DNA of 64,000 nt from Dactylorhiza incarnata (Eukaryota; Streptophyta; Magnoliopsida; Asparagales; Orchidaceae), in assembly GCA_033032865.1 (NCBI GenBank), contig JAWHQI010000229.1, positions 744,001-808,000 of the forward strand, given 5' to 3'. Shown piece by piece: positions 29,397 to 41,685 of the stretch (position 1 is its first letter; each line of letters opens with the position of its first letter). Made by a program: the position numbers and the translations under genes. A model generated the notes under the pieces. It was given only the letters and a program-made list of their open reading frames with translations, ran no database searches and was not told the origin of the DNA.

Positions 29397-30643
29397 TGAT
29401 GTAGGGTAGACTGTGAAGTGAACTCCTAGAATGCACGCTAGTGCTGAGTGGGGTTAACTCTTAATTACCTAATGACTTAATGCATGCAATATTTGTAATC
29501 AGGCGCCACAATTAATAAAAGCAATTGAATAACATAAGTGACATAACATCAATCCATAAACAAAGCAAAGTAATTTTCTTATGGCTTAAAGTGACGGCTT
29601 TCATCTACACGGAAGGCCAGAGCAAGCGCGCGGCGATTCGATCCTTCCCGTAGTTAGAGATCTCACAGAGCAAATAAGTAAATAAACTGTAGGCCCAAAC
29701 AAACATGTAATTGATCACACCATAACAATGTTTCAAAGCCAATAGCCAACACAAAACACGACACAAAATATGAAATATATTAGGGCTGCTGTAATTTAGG
29801 GCAAAATCTAAAGTTTGGAGGAGAACTAGGGCTTTCCGGGTAGTGGTGGACTGGATCGAGTAAGAGGAGGGTCGAATGGGGAGTGGGAGGGTTGGATCGG
29901 GATGACAGAGTGCTGGATCTGGGCTGAAATGCCCAGATGTGGGCAAATCTAAAGGAGGAGATGGGGTGCTGGGAGGTGGTTCCACTGGTTGGGGGGTCTT
30001 GGCAGCAAATCTGGGAGGGGGATGAGTGTTTATATCCTGTAGATTGGGGGGGGGGGGGAGGACTGAGAGAGGGTGGCGACAGGGTGGGGGGCTGTCGGAA
30101 TTGGGTGGAGGAGGGGTGGCTGCTTCCAAATCTGAGAGGGGAGGGGCGGTTTGCAAGGAATCGCTGAGGGGCGGGCGAGTTGCAGACAAACATAGGGGGA
30201 ATAGTGGCGATGGGATGGAATACAAGTGAGGAGGGGCGGCTAGGGATGTAGAGGAAGGAGAACACGGAGGAAACAAGATAACTTACCCAAGGAGTCGTCA
30301 CCAAGGGGTTCCACGGAGTCGGCACCGCGGCGGTGATCACCGGAAATGAGGAAGAGCTTCTCCAAATTTCAGCAACTCAAAAATACAGCAGCCCTAAAGG
30401 TTTATTTATAAGAAAATAAGATTAGGGCAACCGAAATCGACGGCTATGATTGGCCGGCGGTTTCGGGGCCTTAAGTACATGAAATAAGAATCGATATACA
30501 TAATTTTATATATGAAAAGACATCAGAACGACGAGCCGGACGCATCTGCGGTGGCGGATTGCCGGTTCGATCAAGTCCGCCTACGTGAATAAAAGAAGGT
30601 GGGGTCCGCCATGCGTCGAGTCGTGCCAGATGGTCCCCCATCA
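29397..30643 (-). repeat. Gypsy-2 LTR3 (1247 bp)
   Basis: TATA box at 30402-30412 (minus). G-run of 13. A private variant TAATTGATCAC replaces TAATAATCAC near 29708-29717, useful as a unit marker. Confidence 0.92.
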
Positions 30644-30821
30644 AGAAGGATCTCATTAAATTACTGAAATATTTTCCAAACAGCTAACTGTATGTATGCA
30701 CCTACACCATTCATCATTGATGGGTACCCCAAAAAATCCAAAATGGTTGGTTCAGAACAACGAGACCATGATTGCGACTTGCTCGCCGAGACGATTCTAA
30801 TGGGCCTAGTTTCGCGCGATT
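30644..30821. repeat. Host-derived spacer 2 (178 bp)
   Basis: Second copy of AGAAG plus 173 bp of right-flank host DNA. Confidence 0.9.
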
Positions 30822-31635
30822 CCAAGTAGCAACACACAAGACCGTTCGTAGAGGGGACGTATTCATGCACAATGATCTCAGTGATATGCTCATCACTCAA
30901 CATTCTAGGAGGAAGATCTGGTAGAATCTGTGGTGTCACGGATGAAGCTAGTGGAGACGGAATCCCGGGTAGGTTGGGGTCATATGTGGGCTGAGCTGGG
31001 GATAATGACTGTGGTGGCAAAAGCTCGGACATAAGCTGGGTGGAGGGGGGTGAAAGCGGTGGTATTGGCTCGGCAGGGCCACCCATGTAGGGATCAGAAT
31101 ACTCATGAGGTGCAAAGTATGACGTCAGGTCCTCAACATTGAGTACGGGATGGATACACATGCTCGCAGGAATGTCCAGCTCATAAGTATTTGGCCCGAT
31201 CTGTCTCAGGAGTGTGTAGGGACCGATTCGCCTAGCGCTTAGCTTCTTAGCAGGCCCCTGAGGGAGCCTCTCAGTGCAGACTCTTACCATCACATGTTCA
31301 CCTACCAGAAAAATCCTTTCTCGCCTATGTTTATCCGCAGACTCCTTATAATATTCATTGCTTGAATTAATTTTGCGCCTAACTGACTCATGCAACTCAT
31401 GCAAATGACGTGCAAAGGACTCAACAGTCTCAGTAGGGCATGACTCAATTGGGACAGGGATAAGATCAATAGGCTTCCTGGGGTCGTAACCAGACACTAT
31501 ATGAAACGGACTAAACCCTGTAGACCTATTGATGGAACTGTTGTATGCAAACTCTGCGACAGGGAGCACCGAGTCCCAACTAGATGCATGCTCTCCTACT
31601 AGACACCTCAGTAAATTGCCTAGTCTTCTATTCAC
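30661..31635 (-). CDS. Unit 3 chimeric integrase ORF with host-derived tail
   Basis: Same 324-residue chimera as in unit 2. The upstream in-frame TGA is at 31702-31704. Confidence 0.6.
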   Translation of the reverse strand: MNRRLGNLLRCLVGEHASSWDSVLPVAEFAYNSSINRSTGFSPFHIVSGYDPRKPIDLIPVPIESCPTETVESFARHLHELHESVRRKINSSNEYYKESADKHRRERIFLVGEHVMVRVCTERLPQGPAKKLSARRIGPYTLLRQIGPNTYELDIPASMCIHPVLNVEDLTSYFAPHEYSDPYMGGPAEPIPPLSPPSTQLMSELLPPQSLSPAQPTYDPNLPGIPSPLASSVTPQILPDLPPRMLSDEHITEIIVHEYVPSTNGLVCCYLESRETRPIRIVSASKSQSWSRCSEPTILDFLGYPSMMNGVGAYIQLAVWKIFQ

Positions 31636-32483
31636 TATCTCAGTCTGACCGTCCGTCTGAGGGTGGTAAGCGGATGAAAACTTTAGGGTAGTCCCGGTGT
31701 TTCACCACAAGGTCTTCCAGAAATAGCTAACGAATCTCACGTCCCGGTCAGACACAATGGATTTCGGGAGGCCGTATAATCTTAAGACGCCACTAATAAA
31801 TAAGGCCGCGATGTGGGGGGCATCGACGGTCTTGCTACACGCAATGAAGTGAGCCATCTTAGAGAACCGGTCAACTACAACGAAGATCGAATCGTACTTC
31901 CTCAGGGTGCGGGGGAGTCCGAGTATAAAATCCATGCTAATGTCCTCCCAAGGACGGTGGGGAACGGGTAATTGGGTATACAAATCAGTGTTCTGCCTCG
32001 TACCCTTGGCCGTTTGACAGATACGCAGTATCGCACTACGCGGGCTACATCCTTCTTCAGGCTCGGCCAATAGAAACGGTCATCGACAATAGCAATCGAC
32101 TTGTCTCTCTCGAAATGGCCGGCGACACCGCCCGCGTGTAACTCCCACACCAAATAGTCTCGATATGAGGTCCTTTGTACGCATAGGCGGGAGCCCCAAA
32201 ATAGATATCCATCGATAATCCGAGGGATCCGGAGGGTCGCTCGATAGCGCGGTGTATGTCTCACTAAAGTCCGGACAGGTGGGGTAGTCCGTGATCAATC
32301 TCTCGAACCCGTCCACTCGGGCTCTCATCGTCTGCAAGAGTGTAACTCGACGGCTTAGTGCATCCGCGAGCTTGTTCTCAACACCTGCACGGTGTTTGAG
32401 AACATAGTGAAACTCCTGTAAATACTCTACCCACTTGGCGTGTCTATGTCCTAACTTGCGCTGCGAGTCTAGGTAACGTCTCG
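30822..32483 (-). pseudogene. Unit 3 Gypsy-2 pol remnant (RNase H tail, integrase)
   Basis: Same inactivating changes as the other units; no chromodomain. Confidence 0.82.
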
Positions 32484-33048
32484 AGGCGGTGAGGAATCTG
32501 CGCTCTCCGAATCTCAGATCGGAGACCGACCTTAAATCGAGCGGCGGCGGCAATAGGCTCCTTAGAAATATCACTCCTAACGACAAGCTCGTCGAAGCGA
32601 GCCATATAATCAGCGACGAAAAGTGTTCCCGGTCGTAAGTTCTGTAGCTGATCAAGCAGCTGATCTCGGTAAGAGGCAGAGAGGTATTTGTCTTTCAACC
32701 TTTGCTTCATATCATCCCATCGGGGATTCGGGTGATATGATAGTAACCATCCCTTTCTATCACCCTCTCTACACTAATCCAGAACACCTTAGTCTGCCCG
32801 TCCAACTTCATTTTAGTGAAGCGGACACATCGCTCGTCACTCATGTCATACCACTCAAAATAGTGGTCCATAACGAGGAGCCAGTCGCTGAAGGCTTTCA
32901 GATCAAAGCGGCCATCGAATGAAGGGGCATCGATGCGTATGCGTCTGATGACGTCATACTAATGCTGGTAACCGCTTCTGCGCGGTTCCGGGTAATCCTC
33001 ATAGTACTCATCCTGGGCGTAATCACGCCGAATGGGCAGGGATACACG
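32484..33048 (-). pseudogene. Unit 3 Gypsy-2 gag, C-terminal portion
   Basis: Duplicate of the unit 1 block with the gag-RNase H deletion junction. Confidence 0.78.
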
Positions 33049-33053
33049 CTCTC

Positions 33054-33206
33054 AATTAAATGAAAAGGAATAATGATACATTTATTCATCCTCAAGGGGA
33101 ATATATATAGGAGATATACAAAGAGAGCTAAAGTAATCCCGCAATATGGGACTAAACCTACAAACACCATATACAAATATACAAACAATAAGGACAGACG
33201 CCAATA
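33054..33206 (-). repeat. Copia-B 3' LTR, unit 3
   Basis: 153 bp, as in units 1 and 2. Confidence 0.9.
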
Positions 33207-33213
33207 CTCCCCC

Positions 33214-36200
33214 TCAAGCTGGCGCGAAGAGATCAAGTAAGCCCAGCTTGCCACAAGTAGAGAGAAGACGGGTATGCCCAACGGCCTTGGTGAAGGCATC
33301 AGCAATCTGCTCAACGGAGGGAACATAGGACACGTCGAGTGTCCCTGAACGTATGTGCTCCCTGAGAAAGTGAATATCAACCTCAATATGCTTAGTCCGC
33401 TCATGCAAGACAGAGTCGGATGCAAGCATAAGAGCAGACTGGTTGTCGCAAGCAAGGGTCGACGAACCAGATGGAGGAAAGCCGAGCTCAGTCAGGAGAG
33501 TACGCAACCAGATGAGCTCAGTGGCGCCATGGGCCATAGCCCGGTACTCTGCTTCAGCAGAAGAGCGGGAGACAACACTCTGCTTCTTGCTCTTCCAGGA
33601 AATAAGATTGTCACCATAGAAAGTGCACATCCCTGAAGTGGAACGCCGATCAGTGAGGGAACCAGCATAATCAGAATCAGTGTAACAGGAGAGACCAGGC
33701 GATGAAGATGAGCGGTAGAAGAGCCCAAGACCAGGAGATCCCTTTAAGTAGTGGAGGATCCGAAAAGCAGCTTCTAGGTGAGAAGTACGGGGAGCATGCA
33801 TGAACTGGCTGACCACACTCACAGCAAAGCTAATGTCAGGACCAGTGTTGGTCAGATAGATAAGTCGGCCAACAAGACGCTGATATCTGCCTGGCTCAGG
33901 GAGAGGATCACCAGACTCAGCATGTAAGCGGTGGTTCGGATCCATGGGTGTAGACACAGGAGAGCACCCAAGAAGGCCAGTATCACTCAAGAGGTCGAGT
34001 GTATACTTGCGCTGAGACAAGGAGATCCCCTGCTGAGATCTGGCAACCTCAATCCCGAGAAAGTACTTCAAAGGCCCCAAATCCTTAACTTCAAATGCCT
34101 TCTGAAGCACACCCTTGATCTGAAGAATCCCAGAGCAGTCGTCCCCAGTAAGAATGATATCATCAACATAGACAAGAATAATAACCTTACGACCATCCAC
34201 AGCTGTCCGAATAAAGCACGTGTGGTCGGCTTGGCACCTGGTGAACCCACTCTGAAGCACAACGGTACCAAACCGCTCAAACCACGCTCGAGGGGACTGC
34301 TTCAGTCCATACAAGGACTTCTGCAAAAGACAAACACGGCCCAAATACTCCCCCTGAAGCTTGTAACCAGGTGGGGGGTCCATATAGACTTCCTCAACAA
34401 GGGTGCCATTGAGGAAGGCATTCTTCACGTCCAGCTGATGAAGAGGCCACCCATGGTTGGCGGCGAGAGAAACAAGAAGGCGAACAGTGGACAGCTTGGC
34501 CACCGGGGCAAAGGTCATGCCATAATCCCCAGGAGTTTGAGTGAAGCCCTTTGCGACAAGGCGGGCCTTGTACCGGTCTAGAGAACCGTCAGCATTATAC
34601 TTGACGGTGTAAACCCAACGACAACCCACAGTTTTTCGACCTGCGGGAAGAGGAACCAAACGCCAAGTACCAGCCTGCTGTAGGGCGGACATCTCGGCCT
34701 CCATGGCCGCCACCCACTCAGGATGTCGGAACGCCTCCGCCATCGAACTCGGGACTCTGATCTGGTCGGTAGCAGTCAGAAAAGCTCTGTAACCCTGTGA
34801 AAGACGCTGGTAGGACACATAGCTAGCCACAGGATGGTCAGTAACACAAGAACGCTTACCCTTGCGAAGTGCAATGGGTAAGTCAGAGGATGGAAGAACA
34901 TCACCTGCCAGAGGAGATGGCACACGGTCCGGTGAGCTGGGCGCAACCAGTGAATCTCGAAGTATGGGGTGGATATGTGACAACCCGCGGGGACCACGGG
35001 TGTATGTCTGACAAGGACGAGAGTCGTGCATCGGAGCAAGGGGAATAGGATCCGGCTGTGGTGGGGCAGAAGGAACAGGAGCTGGAGCTGGATCCGCCCC
35101 ATAGAAAGGGATATCCTCAAAGAACGCAACATCTCGGGAGTGATAAGTCTTGCGAGAAGAGGGGTCAAAACACCGATATCCCTTTGAAGAGGAGGAGTAT
35201 CCAATAAATAGGCAGCGAATAGCTTTGTCATCAAGTTTTGTCCGAGTCAGACTTCGGTCCTGGACAAAGCAAACACAGCCAAACACGCGGAGTGGAAGAG
35301 GAAACAGAGGACGGTGGGGAGATAGAAGACTGATAGGGACACGGCCCGCTAGAGGCTGAGAAGGCAGACGGTTAACTAAGAAGGTTCCCGTGAGGAGGGC
35401 TGCACTCCAAAACGACTTGGGAACGTGAGAGCCACGAAGAAGACACCGGGTTACATTCAGGAGATGACGATTCTTTCGTTCAGCCAGTCCATTCTGTTCT
35501 GGTGTATAAGGGCAGGAGAATTGGTGAAGGGTTCCTTGGCTAGCAAGGAAAGCAGAAAAAGAGGATGAAGTATACTCCCCCCCGTTATCGGAGCGAAGGA
35601 CCCGAATACAGGAGGAGAACTGAGTCTGAACCATACAAGTAAACTGAGTATATAAAGCAAGTACGTTAGATTTGGCACGCATAAGATAAACCCAACAACG
35701 AGTAAAATCATCTATAAAAGTAACAAAATACCGAAATCCATCATAAGAAACAACTGGGGCAGGTCCCCAAACATCTGAGTGAATGATATCAAACGGAGCT
35801 GAACTACGAGAGACAGATACAGGATATGAAGTGCGTGTGTGTTTACTAAGTTGACACACATCACACTGAAAAGAGTTCTCAAACGAGACACCCGGAAAAA
35901 GAGACGATACAACTTGAGGACTCGCATGCCCCAATCTGGCATGCCATAGGGCAGGAGAGGTAGCAACAACAACAATGGATGGTGGTGAGGGACATGGTGA
36001 AAGAGGTGGGAGCTCCAGCTGGTAAAGCCCGTCGCGCTCACGGCCGTAGCCAAAAGTCCTCCTCGTGGTCAGGTCCTGAAAAACACAGCCAGAAGGAAAA
36101 AATGTCACCGAGCAGTTCATTGAACGAGTTAGCTGACTAACAGAAAGAAGATTTAAAGCAAGCTTGGGAACATGAAGAACTGAACCCAAGGCGAGGGAGG

Positions 36201-36504
36201 GTGACAGAGAAACTGTGCCCCGGTGAAGGCTAGGGGTCACAGAGCCATCGGCCAGGCGAACCTGCCGATGGGCGCTCGAAGACTCAAGAGAAGAGAACAA
36301 ACTTGTCTCACCAGTCATGTGGTCAGTAGCACCAGAGTCAATCACCCAGGGAGAGGGGGACCCCTCTTGAGTGACATGAAAGGCCGTCGGTGTACCTGAC
36401 GCAGAGGCGGAAGCTGGCAATGGTGAGGTCGTGTGTGGCTGCTGTAAAGCTGGAAACAGAGACTGCTGCTGTAGTTGAGACTGAACCTGCTGCACTTGAG
36501 TCAT
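33214..36504 (-). CDS. Copia-B Pol polyprotein, unit 3
   Basis: 1096 residues with a complete catalytic complement; I see no residue difference from units 2 and 4. Confidence 0.9.
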   Translation of the reverse strand: MTQVQQVQSQLQQQSLFPALQQPHTTSPLPASASASGTPTAFHVTQEGSPSPWVIDSGATDHMTGETSLFSSLESSSAHRQVRLADGSVTPSLHRGTVSLSPSLALGSVLHVPKLALNLLSVSQLTRSMNCSVTFFPSGCVFQDLTTRRTFGYGRERDGLYQLELPPLSPCPSPPSIVVVATSPALWHARLGHASPQVVSSLFPGVSFENSFQCDVCQLSKHTRTSYPVSVSRSSAPFDIIHSDVWGPAPVVSYDGFRYFVTFIDDFTRCWVYLMRAKSNVLALYTQFTCMVQTQFSSCIRVLRSDNGGEYTSSSFSAFLASQGTLHQFSCPYTPEQNGLAERKNRHLLNVTRCLLRGSHVPKSFWSAALLTGTFLVNRLPSQPLAGRVPISLLSPHRPLFPLPLRVFGCVCFVQDRSLTRTKLDDKAIRCLFIGYSSSSKGYRCFDPSSRKTYHSRDVAFFEDIPFYGADPAPAPVPSAPPQPDPIPLAPMHDSRPCQTYTRGPRGLSHIHPILRDSLVAPSSPDRVPSPLAGDVLPSSDLPIALRKGKRSCVTDHPVASYVSYQRLSQGYRAFLTATDQIRVPSSMAEAFRHPEWVAAMEAEMSALQQAGTWRLVPLPAGRKTVGCRWVYTVKYNADGSLDRYKARLVAKGFTQTPGDYGMTFAPVAKLSTVRLLVSLAANHGWPLHQLDVKNAFLNGTLVEEVYMDPPPGYKLQGEYLGRVCLLQKSLYGLKQSPRAWFERFGTVVLQSGFTRCQADHTCFIRTAVDGRKVIILVYVDDIILTGDDCSGILQIKGVLQKAFEVKDLGPLKYFLGIEVARSQQGISLSQRKYTLDLLSDTGLLGCSPVSTPMDPNHRLHAESGDPLPEPGRYQRLVGRLIYLTNTGPDISFAVSVVSQFMHAPRTSHLEAAFRILHYLKGSPGLGLFYRSSSSPGLSCYTDSDYAGSLTDRRSTSGMCTFYGDNLISWKSKKQSVVSRSSAEAEYRAMAHGATELIWLRTLLTELGFPPSGSSTLACDNQSALMLASDSVLHERTKHIEVDIHFLREHIRSGTLDVSYVPSVEQIADAFTKAVGHTRLLSTCGKLGLLDLFAPA

Positions 36505-36555
36505 AAGCTGACTCCAGTCAGCGGACGGGGCCCCAGAAGAGGCAGAGTAACTAGG

Positions 36556-37461
36556 CTAGTTCCCAAAGTCTGAAGAAGTAGCAGCGACAGTACGAGTGGT
36601 AGAGGACTGCATCTGGCGAAGGTGGGGAAAGAGAGTCCAGCATCTGGCCTTCTCATGACCAGTTCGGAGGCAGTGCTGACACTGAACAGAGGCAAATGGG
36701 CTCCCGCGGCCGCCCCCGCGACCCTTAGGGGTAGAAGTACGCCCCCCTCGTACAGAAGACGTATGACCCGAAGCCAGGGCCATTTGGTCTGGGGAAGTGG
36801 CCGAGGTAGCAGTCAGGCGGGCCCGGCGCTCATGCTCCTCCACCATGGAATAGGCATCCAAAATATCAGGCAAGGGATTCATGCTGACAATCTGGACCCG
36901 AATATGCTCAAACTCGGGTCTCAACCCCATCAGGAATTGGTAGGTCTCCCGCCTCTCCTGCCGCCGCTTGGCCACAAGTAGATCCTCAGGATGGGGAAAA
37001 GCACTAAGGGGTTCAAGATCAGAAAGCTCCTGGAATCTCCCAGAGAGAAAGGTAAAGTACTCATGCACAGAACGGTCCCCCTGACGAGCTGAAGAAATCT
37101 CCTGGAAGACAGAATAAATTCGCGTATCCACACGGGTGTGACCGTAGGTACGGGTCAAGGCAGCCCAAAGAGACGGCACCGAATCAAAACGCATAAACTG
37201 CTCGTAAATGCGAGGCTCCATGGAGCATTGGAGCCATCCGAGGATCTTGAAATTTTCCGTGCGCCATTGACGGATAGCTTTTTTATCGTTTGCATCAGTA
37301 GGTTTGGGAACTCCATTAGGTTCAAGCCAATCAAGCTTGTCGTGTCCAGCAAGATGGACTCGCACGGAGTTGGACCAAGCAATAAAGTTCTTCTCATTGA
37401 GAAGGGATGTGGTGATGCGCCTGGCAAAACCCTCAGCGGAGCCGAGAGGAGAGGAATCCAT
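36556..37461 (-). CDS. Copia-B Gag, unit 3
   Basis: 301 residues with the amber stop at 36556-36558 in frame with pol. Confidence 0.88.
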   Translation of the reverse strand: MDSSPLGSAEGFARRITTSLLNEKNFIAWSNSVRVHLAGHDKLDWLEPNGVPKPTDANDKKAIRQWRTENFKILGWLQCSMEPRIYEQFMRFDSVPSLWAALTRTYGHTRVDTRIYSVFQEISSARQGDRSVHEYFTFLSGRFQELSDLEPLSAFPHPEDLLVAKRRQERRETYQFLMGLRPEFEHIRVQIVSMNPLPDILDAYSMVEEHERRARLTATSATSPDQMALASGHTSSVRGGRTSTPKGRGGGRGSPFASVQCQHCLRTGHEKARCWTLFPHLRQMQSSTTRTVAATSSDFGN

Positions 37462-37924
37462 AAGTTCTCCTCAAAGAAAGGGTTGCAGATCACAGATCTG
37501 GCAAAAAACAGCGTGGAAGAAGACGTGCCGGTGGAAGAAGCCTGCGGGAGCGGTCGGCGCCGAACTGCTGCCCGAGGAAGATCACAGATCTGAGGAAGTC
37601 TGCGACGAACTGCACGTGGAAGAACTGGAGCGGAGCGGAAGAACTGCTGCGCGTGGAAGAAGCGTGGAAGACACGAAAGAACTGCTGCGCGGAGCGGAAG
37701 AACTGCCGTGCGGAAGAACTGCTGTGGTCGACGCCGAACTGGAGCGGAGCGGAGAAGACGCGGGATCGCTATTAGGTCACGAAGAAGGCGCGGGACTCAT
37801 CGGGAGAACCCGTGCGGAAGAACCTCTGCGCGTGGAAGATGCCAGCGGTCGACGCCGAACTGGAGCGGAACGGAGAAGAGCAGGATCGCTATTAGGTCAC
37901 GGCGTGGACGCTCCTCTGATACCA

Positions 37925-38077
37925 AATTAAATGAAAAGGAATAATGATACATTTATTCATCCTCAAGGGGAATATATATAGGAGATATACAAAGAGAGCT
38001 AAAGTAATCCCGCAATATGGGACTAAACCTACAAATACCATATACAAATATACAAACAAGAAGGACATACGCCAATA
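37925..38077 (-). repeat. Copia-B 5' LTR, unit 3
   Basis: 153 bp with the primer-binding site at 37914-37924. Confidence 0.9.
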
Positions 38078-38082
38078 CTCTC

Positions 38083-38534
38083 GACGTCCGGGTACAAAAT
38101 AGTCATCGTGGTCAAGGTCACGGCGGCCGTGCTGCGATGAGCGACCTCTATGATCCTGCGAGAATGCTCAGAGTCTGTCGTGCTGAGGTGGATACCTATC
38201 ATACTCAGGGTCCTGTCGGCGCATCACGACGGTGTCACTCAGGAGGTGGCTGAATATCCCTCTAACGTGGTTCCGGACGTGGAGTAATGCGTGGCTCCGG
38301 ACGGACAGGAATTTCTGGCTCATCCTCACGTGGAGCCCCTTCTTGGGAAGGTGCGTCACTCGGATTTTCTAGACGCCCTAACCGGGTGTTCATCTCTGTG
38401 AGGTCACGTCGGAAACCCTGAAACTGGGTGCCCATGATATCTAGGCGATCGAGGACAAGACGCTGAAATTCAGCAAGCGTCGCGCCCGAGTTCGAACTAT
38501 TTGTTCGCTCATCAGTAACGTTCGGGTCAGACAT
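38083..38534 (-). pseudogene. Unit 3 Gypsy-2 gag, N-terminal portion
   Basis: Duplicate of 19679-20130. Confidence 0.75.
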
Positions 38535-38599
38535 TGGGGATCTATAAGCTCTACCACTACAGATCATAGACGTGACCCTCCTTGGGCTCTGATACCAAT

Positions 38600-39845
38600 T
38601 GATGTAGGGTAGACTGTGAAGTGAACTCCTAGAATGCACGCTAGTGCTGAGTGGGGTTAACTCTTAATTACCTAATGACTTAATGCATGCAATATTTGTA
38701 ATCAGGCGCCACAATTAATAAAAGCAATTGAATAACATAAGTGACATAACATCAATCCATAAACAAAGCAAAGTAATTTTCTTATGGCTTAAAGTGACGG
38801 CTTTCATCTACACGGAAGGCCAGAGCAAGCGCGCGGCGATTCGATCCTTCCCGTAGTTAGAGATCTCACAGAGCAAATAAGTAAATAAACTGTAGGCCCA
38901 AACAAACATGTAATAATCACACCATAACAATGTTTCAAAGCCAATAGCCAACACAAAACACGACACAAAATATGAAATATATTAGGGCTGCTGTAATTTA
39001 GGGCAAAATCTAAAGTTTGGAGGAGAACTAGGGCTTTCCGGGTAGTGGTGGACTGGATCGAGTAAGAGGAGGGTCGAATGGGGAGTGGGAGGGTTGGATC
39101 GGGATGACAGAGTGCTGGATCTGGGCTGAAATGCCCAGATGTGGGCAAATCTAAAGGAGGAGATGGGGTGCTGGGAGGTGGTTCCACTGGTTGGGGGGTC
39201 TTGGCAGCAAATCTGGGAGGGGGATGAGTGTTTATATCCTGTAGATTGGGGGGGGGGGGGAGGACTGAGAGAGGGTGGCGACAGGGTGGGGGGCTGTCGG
39301 AATTGGGTGGAGGAGGGGTGGCTGCTTCCAAATCTGAGAGGGGAGGGGCGGTTTGCAAGGAATCGCTGAGGGGCGGGCGAGTTGCAGACAAACATAGGGG
39401 GAATAGTGGCGATGGGATGGAATACAAGTGAGGAGGGGCGGCTAGGGATGTAGAGGAAGGAGAACACGGAGGAAACAAGATAACTTACCCAAGGAGTCGT
39501 CACCAAGGGGTTCCACGGAGTCGGCACCGCGGCGGTGATCACCGGAAATGAGGAAGAGCTTCTCCAAATTTCAGCAACTCAAAAATACAGCAGCCCTAAA
39601 GGTTTATTTATAAGAAAATAAGATTAGGGCAACCGAAATCGACGGCTATGATTGGCCGGCGGTTTCGGGGCCTTAAGTACATGAAATAAGAATCGATATA
39701 CATAATTTTATATATGAAAAGACATCAGAACGACGAGCCGGACGCATCTGCGGTGGCGGATTGCCGGTTCGATCAAGTCCGCCTACGTGAATAAAAGAAG
39801 GTGGGGTCCGCCATGCGTCGAGTCGTGCCAGATGGTCCCCCATCA
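38600..39845 (-). repeat. Gypsy-2 LTR4 (1246 bp)
   Basis: TATA box at 39604-39614 (minus). G-run of 13. Followed by AGAAG and spacer 3. Confidence 0.92.
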
Positions 39846-40023
39846 AGAAGGATCTCATTAAATTACTGAAATATTTTCCAAACAGCTAACTGTATGTATG
39901 CACCTACACCATTCATCATTGATGGGTACCCCAAAAAATCCAAAATGGTTGGTTCAGAACAACGAGACCATGATTGCGACTTGCTCGCCGAGACGATTCT
40001 AATGGGCCTAGTTTCGCGCGATT
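39846..40023. repeat. Host-derived spacer 3 (178 bp)
   Basis: Third copy of the duplicated right flank. Confidence 0.9.
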
Positions 40024-40837
40024 CCAAGTAGCAACACACAAGACCGTTCGTAGAGGGGACGTATTCATGCACAATGATCTCAGTGATATGCTCATCACTC
40101 AACATTCTAGGAGGAAGATCTGGTAGAATCTGTGGTGTCACGGATGAAGCTAGTGGAGACGGAATCCCGGGTAGGTTGGGGTCATATGTGGGCTGAGCTG
40201 GGGATAATGACTGTGGTGGCAAAAGCTCGGACATAAGCTGGGTGGAGGGGGGTGAAAGCGGTGGTATTGGCTCGGCAGGGCCACCCATGTAGGGATCAGA
40301 ATACTCATGAGGTGCAAAGTATGACGTCAGGTCCTCAACATTGAGTACGGGATGGATACACATGCTCGCAGGAATGTCCAGCTCATAAGTATTTGGCCCG
40401 ATCTGTCTCAGGAGTGTGTAGGGACCGATTCGCCTAGCGCTTAGCTTCTTAGCAGGCCCCTGAGGGAGCCTCTCAGTGCAGACTCTTACCATCACATGTT
40501 CACCTACCAGAAAAATCCTTTCTCGCCTATGTTTATCCGCAGACTCCTTATAATATTCATTGCTTGAATTAATTTTGCGCCTAACTGACTCATGCAACTC
40601 ATGCAAATGACGTGCAAAGGACTCAACAGTCTCAGTAGGGCATGACTCAATTGGGACAGGGATAAGATCAATAGGCTTCCTGGGGTCGTAACCAGACACT
40701 ATATGAAACGGACTAAACCCTGTAGACCTATTGATGGAACTGTTGTATGCAAACTCTGCGACAGGGAGCACCGAGTCCCAACTAGATGCATGCTCTCCTA
40801 CTAGACACCTCAGTAAATTGCCTAGTCTTCTATTCAC
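39863..40837 (-). CDS. Unit 4 chimeric integrase ORF with host-derived tail
   Basis: Same 324-residue chimera. The upstream in-frame TGA is at 40904-40906. Confidence 0.6.
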   Translation of the reverse strand: MNRRLGNLLRCLVGEHASSWDSVLPVAEFAYNSSINRSTGFSPFHIVSGYDPRKPIDLIPVPIESCPTETVESFARHLHELHESVRRKINSSNEYYKESADKHRRERIFLVGEHVMVRVCTERLPQGPAKKLSARRIGPYTLLRQIGPNTYELDIPASMCIHPVLNVEDLTSYFAPHEYSDPYMGGPAEPIPPLSPPSTQLMSELLPPQSLSPAQPTYDPNLPGIPSPLASSVTPQILPDLPPRMLSDEHITEIIVHEYVPSTNGLVCCYLESRETRPIRIVSASKSQSWSRCSEPTILDFLGYPSMMNGVGAYIQLAVWKIFQ

Positions 40838-41685
40838 TATCTCAGTCTGACCGTCCGTCTGAGGGTGGTAAGCGGATGAAAACTTTAGGGTAGTCCCGGT
40901 GTTTCACCACAAGGTCTTCCAGAAATAGCTAACGAATCTCACGTCCCGGTCAGACACAATGGATTTCGGGAGGCCGTATAATCTTAAGACGCCACTAATA
41001 AATAAGGCCGCGATGTGGGGGGCATCGACGGTCTTGCTACACGCAATGAAGTGAGCCATCTTAGAGAACCGGTCAACTACAACGAAGATCGAATCGTACT
41101 TCCTCAGGGTGCGGGGGAGTCCGAGTATAAAATCCATGCTAATGTCCTCCCAAGGACGGTGGGGAACGGGTAATTGGGTATACAAATCAGTGTTCTGCCT
41201 CGTACCCTTGGCCGTTTGACAGATACGCAGTATCGCACTACGCGGGCTACATCCTTCTTCAGGCTCGGCCAATAGAAACGGTCATCGACAATAGCAATCG
41301 ACTTGTCTCTCTCGAAATGGCCGGCGACACCGCCCGCGTGTAACTCCCACACCAAATAGTCTCGATATGAGGTCCTTTGTACGCATAGGCGGGAGCCCCA
41401 AAATAGATATCCATCGATAATCCGAGGGATCCGGAGGGTCGCTCGATAGCGCGGTGTATGTCTCACTAAAGTCCGGACAGGTGGGGTAGTCCGTGATCAA
41501 TCTCTCGAACCCGTCCACTCGGGCTCTCATCGTCTGCAAGAGTGTAACTCGACGGCTTAGTGCATCCGCGAGCTTGTTCTCAACACCTGCACGGTGTTTG
41601 AGAACATAGTGAAACTCCTGTAAATACTCTACCCACTTGGCGTGTCTATGTCCTAACTTGCGCTGCGAGTCTAGGTAACGTCTCG
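40024..41685 (-). pseudogene. Unit 4 Gypsy-2 pol remnant (RNase H tail, integrase)
   Basis: Same defects as units 2 and 3. Confidence 0.82.

Larger units (their letters stand above)
21619..30821. repeat. Tandem unit 2 (9203 bp)
   Basis: Same content as unit 1 but with the 6-bp insertion in Copia-B. Its LTR (LTR3) carries a private ATTGATC variant near 29710. Confidence 0.9.
33054..38077 (-). mobile_element. Copia-B, unit 3
   Basis: LTRs 33054-33206 and 37925-38077, CTCTC target copies on both sides, same structure as in unit 2. Confidence 0.92.
30822..40023. repeat. Tandem unit 3 (9202 bp)
   Basis: Nearly identical to units 2 and 4; one base shorter than unit 2 owing to the LTR3 variant. 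Confidence 0.9.
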